Assembly (NCBI RefSeq): GCF_000004075.3
Contig: NC_026659.2
Location: forward strand, 1,798,001 to 1,862,000
Direction: 5' to 3'
DNA: 64,000 nucleotides
Source of the DNA: Cucumis sativus
Lineage: Eukaryota > Streptophyta > Magnoliopsida > Cucurbitales > Cucurbitaceae
Under the pieces are notes generated by a model. The model was not told the DNA's origin. It did not search any database and saw only the letters and a list, made by a program, of their open reading frames with translations. The translations under genes and the position numbers were made by a program. Of the stretch, positions 61,393 to 64,000 are shown piece after piece. Numbering within the stretch: position 1 is the stretch's first letter; the number at the start of each line of letters is the position of its first letter.

Positions 61393-62460
61393 AACTATTA
61401 TTTATGGATTTTGATGTTCATTACTGTTTTCAGAATATCTTATGTGATTGAGTTATATTGTATTCAAAGTCTAAAGCTCAGCTTAAATGAGTGCAGTTTT
61501 GTCCTGAATTTTCTTCAAATTATTTGTTCAAGGCTGATTTATTATTTATTTCCTCAATTTCAGGGTTTGTTGGTTTCTTGACAAATTTCGGCCTATAATT
61601 CATAAATACTAAAGGGATATTTTTTAAATAGCAAAATAAACTAAAATATTTACGAAATATAATACCACTTTAGATTTTATTATTTAGACATTTAAACTTT
61701 TATTATATTATGTAAATATTTTCAAATTTTTGCTATTCATATCAGTTTTCCCTATCATGATAACAAGATTCGTTTATATATGAGACTTTTGTACCCACGC
61801 GATGATAAAAATATATAATAAAGTATTATTAAGTAAAAGCATTAAGAAAATATTTCACAGGAAATATTTTTAAATGTAGTCAAATGGAAACATCTTTGAT
61901 CATTTTGTTATATACAAAGACATCCATTTTTGGACAAAAAAGTTCATAGATTGTACGTTTAACATTAATTATCTATCGTGTTTTAATATAAACATTAATT
62001 ATCTGAAGCACTTAAATTCATACGATATCCAAATATGTGGAACAATAATTGCGATCCTCAGCGTCTTTAGAGTTTCTTGGTCATGTAGTCCCAAAAACAT
62101 AGACCAGCACATGATATAAAGTTGGAAAATGTGTTTTAACTCTTTACTCATATTCTCAGCTAATTCGGAATCTTTGAGAATTGTGAAGTGCAAGGAGAAA
62201 GGGAACAGAAACAGCAGAATACAAATTTGTTCATATTTCATTGTTGATTAGTGATTCAAAGGCACTCCGATTAAAGCTACTATCATATTGGATACTTTTG
62301 GTGGTAGGAGTTATACAAGCTACTCTAGGATTGAACATGTACAAGGAACTTAGAAACTTAAGGAGAAAAAAAAAATCAAGAAAAGGGTTAAAAAAAAAAA
62401 GAAGAAAATGAGAGTTTTACAACCTTTCTATATGTCAAATTGTATGTATACCTTCCACTT
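61393..62460. other. convergent intergenic region with AT-rich MITE-like relic
   Basis: 3' regions of NOB1 (+) and the receptor-like kinase gene (-). At about 61620-61745 there is an AT-rich segment (AATAGCAAAATAAACTAAAA to TTTTTGCTATTCAT) with complementary ends, typical of the short AT-rich MITEs seen elsewhere in the window. No gene is seen. Confidence 0.55.
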
Positions 62461-64000
62461 CTATGAGAGTGCAAGCTCTGCCCATGCCAAAGAAGAAGCC
62501 TTAAACTCAATGGCAACAGAGGTATCAATTCTAGTTTCTAACATGGCGCAGAGCTCCTTCATTGATACCGGTTTTGTTGGCTGCTGACGGATGCAAAGGT
62601 TCGCCACCTCGCATATTACCTCAAGGTCTTCATATCTAAAATGCTTCAGTTGAGGATCAACAAGGTACGACATCACTTCTGGCATTTCGATATAGTCCTT
62701 GGCCTGTATCAGAAAGGCTTTTAGTTCCAAAGAGGTACACTTAACAATCCACAACAGGTTTATCATGGAAGATCGTTAATTCTTACCCAATCTACCAAGT
62801 TTCCTTTGTCTTTACAGTACAGAGGCCTCCCACTGATTATTTCGAGTAGAAGGACACCGAATGCATAGATGTTACCTTGCACATCGAGATGTCGTGCTTC
62901 TAGAGAGTTTGGAAGAACACATATTGCACCTTGGCTGGCTATAGATCCCGAGTTCTTTTCCGATCGTGAAAGAATAGTCTTCCAACTTTCGAAGTCTATT
63001 AGCTGATATCCAATAGAACTTCCATCTCAGATAACTTTTCCGTTTGAACAATAATGCAAACAATGACTTGTTTAGAGAGATTTACCTTCGGAAAAAAATC
63101 ATCTGTGAGATATACAGCATTGGAATTCAGCTCGGATATGGTGAATGGAGGTTGGAGTTCTGTGTGAAGATAGTTAAGTCCCCGAGCAATGCCTAAAATA
63201 ATCTTCATGCGCCTTGTCCAAGATAATTGACATGCTTCTCCATCTGCAATCATTGCAAAACAATAAACATCAAGAACTATGAAAAAAATTAAGAACAAAA
63301 GTCAGAAAAGAGAATTAAATGTTGGCTTACAATGTAGATGCTCATATAATGTGCCATTTGATGCATACTCAAAAACTAGCATCCTTGTAAATGGAGTACT
63401 CTCTCTGCAATAACCCAGTAATTTCCCCGTATTCTCGTGGTTAATTCGTGACAAATCTGCTACCTAAATAGATATTTGTAACAAAATCTATTCAATTAAT
63501 ATCTGTCTAAAAATAGAGTTCAAGGGAAATCATTTCCTCCGTCATTGATTAAAAAGAAGAAAGCAACAGTACCTCTGTCTGAAAATAGAGTTCAAGGTAT
63601 CCTGTCCATTGCTCTTCTTTCATGCTCATTGAGATAACCGCGATCTCAGGTCCAGTTTTCATGGTGCCCTTGTATACCAAACTGTCTCGAGAGGAGCCAA
63701 TTATGTTGCTGAAGTCTTCACAAGCTAATTCAAGTTCTTGTCGACTAAATCTTGTTACATTCTTTAAAATCTCAGGATCTGCACAAAAGATCACATGAAT
63801 ATTGCTCTCTTTCTTCCTAAAAACACAGTATCAATGAATAAGGTGCTCCTCGACATTATATGTATATAGGAGGACACACTTCCTACATTCACCTTCCTTT
63901 TCAAGCAATATGGTAAGCAAAAGAAGGGGGTAACGAACCTACATATACTGGAGCGTAGTACTTTCTACTTCCAGCTTTCTTCCATGGCAATATCATGGAG
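62461..64000 (-). CDS. LRR receptor-like (pseudo)kinase of the At1g63430/At5g41180 type, C-terminal part (5' end outside window)
   Basis: Six exons on the minus strand: 64000-63939 (continuing beyond the edge), 63778-63573, 63463-63331, 63243-63086, 63002-62787 and 62703-62461 (stop), giving the last 321 residues. The fragment starts in the juxtamembrane region (LPWKKAGSRKYY) and covers the whole kinase-like domain, ending in SSLAWAELALS. Conserved family text: FSRQELELACEDFSNIIGSS, TGYLELYFQTEVADLSRINH, RMLVFEYASNGTLYEHLH, GNIYAFGVLLLEIISGRP. The kinase motifs are degenerate: GSSRDSLVYKG instead of the Gly loop, AVISM where VAIK Lys is expected, no HRD motif, and DFES instead of DFG. It is therefore probably a pseudokinase, a trait I believe is shared by this plant family. 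LRRs and the membrane segment lie right of the window. Confidence 0.88.

Noticed and set aside
1-64000. CRISPR arrays, tRNA/rRNA genes, virus-derived or prokaryotic cassettes
   Set aside because: None could be supported: no regularly spaced identical repeats, no cloverleaf I could recognise, and all recognised genes are ordinary plant nuclear genes.

Overview
This is eukaryotic nuclear DNA from a flowering plant. It is AT-rich, with intron-split genes using GT-AG junctions, compact gene islands and long AT-rich spacers full of short degenerate repeats. The proteins are typical of eudicots. Several AT-rich MITE-like repeats (for example near 35.2 kb and 61.7 kb) and the LINE remnants resemble those I associate with Cucurbitaceae genomes (melon, cucumber, gourds). 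That family assignment is an inference from pattern and was not tested.

Layout, left to right: (1) 0.3-3.0 kb (+), 3' end of a JMJ17/KDM5-type histone demethylase gene carrying the C-terminal PHD finger. (2) 5.2-7.1 kb (+), a YqgF/RuvX-like putative pre-rRNA nuclease. (3) 12.1-17.2 kb (+), an AT-hook PPC (AHL) protein with a long pyrimidine-rich leader. (4) 17.9-20.3 kb (-) and 22.2-24.2 kb (-), two tandem glutathione-peroxidase-like genes (GPX8-like and organelle-targeted GPX6-like). (5) 26.0-31.4 kb (-), an HMA5-like copper P1B-ATPase. (6) 31.4-36.8 kb, gene-poor spacer with a hAT-like MITE. (7) 36.8-37.9 kb (+), an intronless ribosomal-L1-domain protein. (8) 42.0-43.9 kb (+), oxalyl-CoA synthetase AAE3. 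(9) 44.2-58.0 kb, a head-to-tail duplication of about 6.9 kb, each copy holding one serine racemase gene (+). (10) 58.3-61.4 kb (+), the 20S pre-rRNA endonuclease NOB1. (11) 62.5 kb to the right edge (-), the kinase-domain end of an LRR receptor-like pseudokinase of the At1g63430 type.

There is no operon logic here, but two themes stand out. The gene content interleaves what I recall as three Arabidopsis blocks: At1g63430-At1g63490 (RLK, HMA5, GPX8, AHL, JMJ17), At5g41180-At5g41190 (RLK, NOB1) and At4g11600-At4g11640 (GPX6, serine racemase). The window therefore looks like a less fractionated version of an ancestral segment. Three genes (YqgF-like, L1-domain protein, NOB1) are tied to rRNA maturation or ribosome assembly, and all three have TGGGCC and/or telo-box motifs just upstream.

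The most interesting specific observation is the serine racemase pair. The right copy keeps the expected residues. The left copy has a Gly-to-Asp change in the PLP-phosphate glycine loop plus other changes at conserved positions, although its reading frame is intact. Other items: a GC-AG intron in the GPX8-like gene, the peroxidatic Cys codon split by an intron in both GPX genes, a C30-A15 tract, and antisense LINE remnants shared by both serine racemase copies. I see no evidence of a wholly new system.
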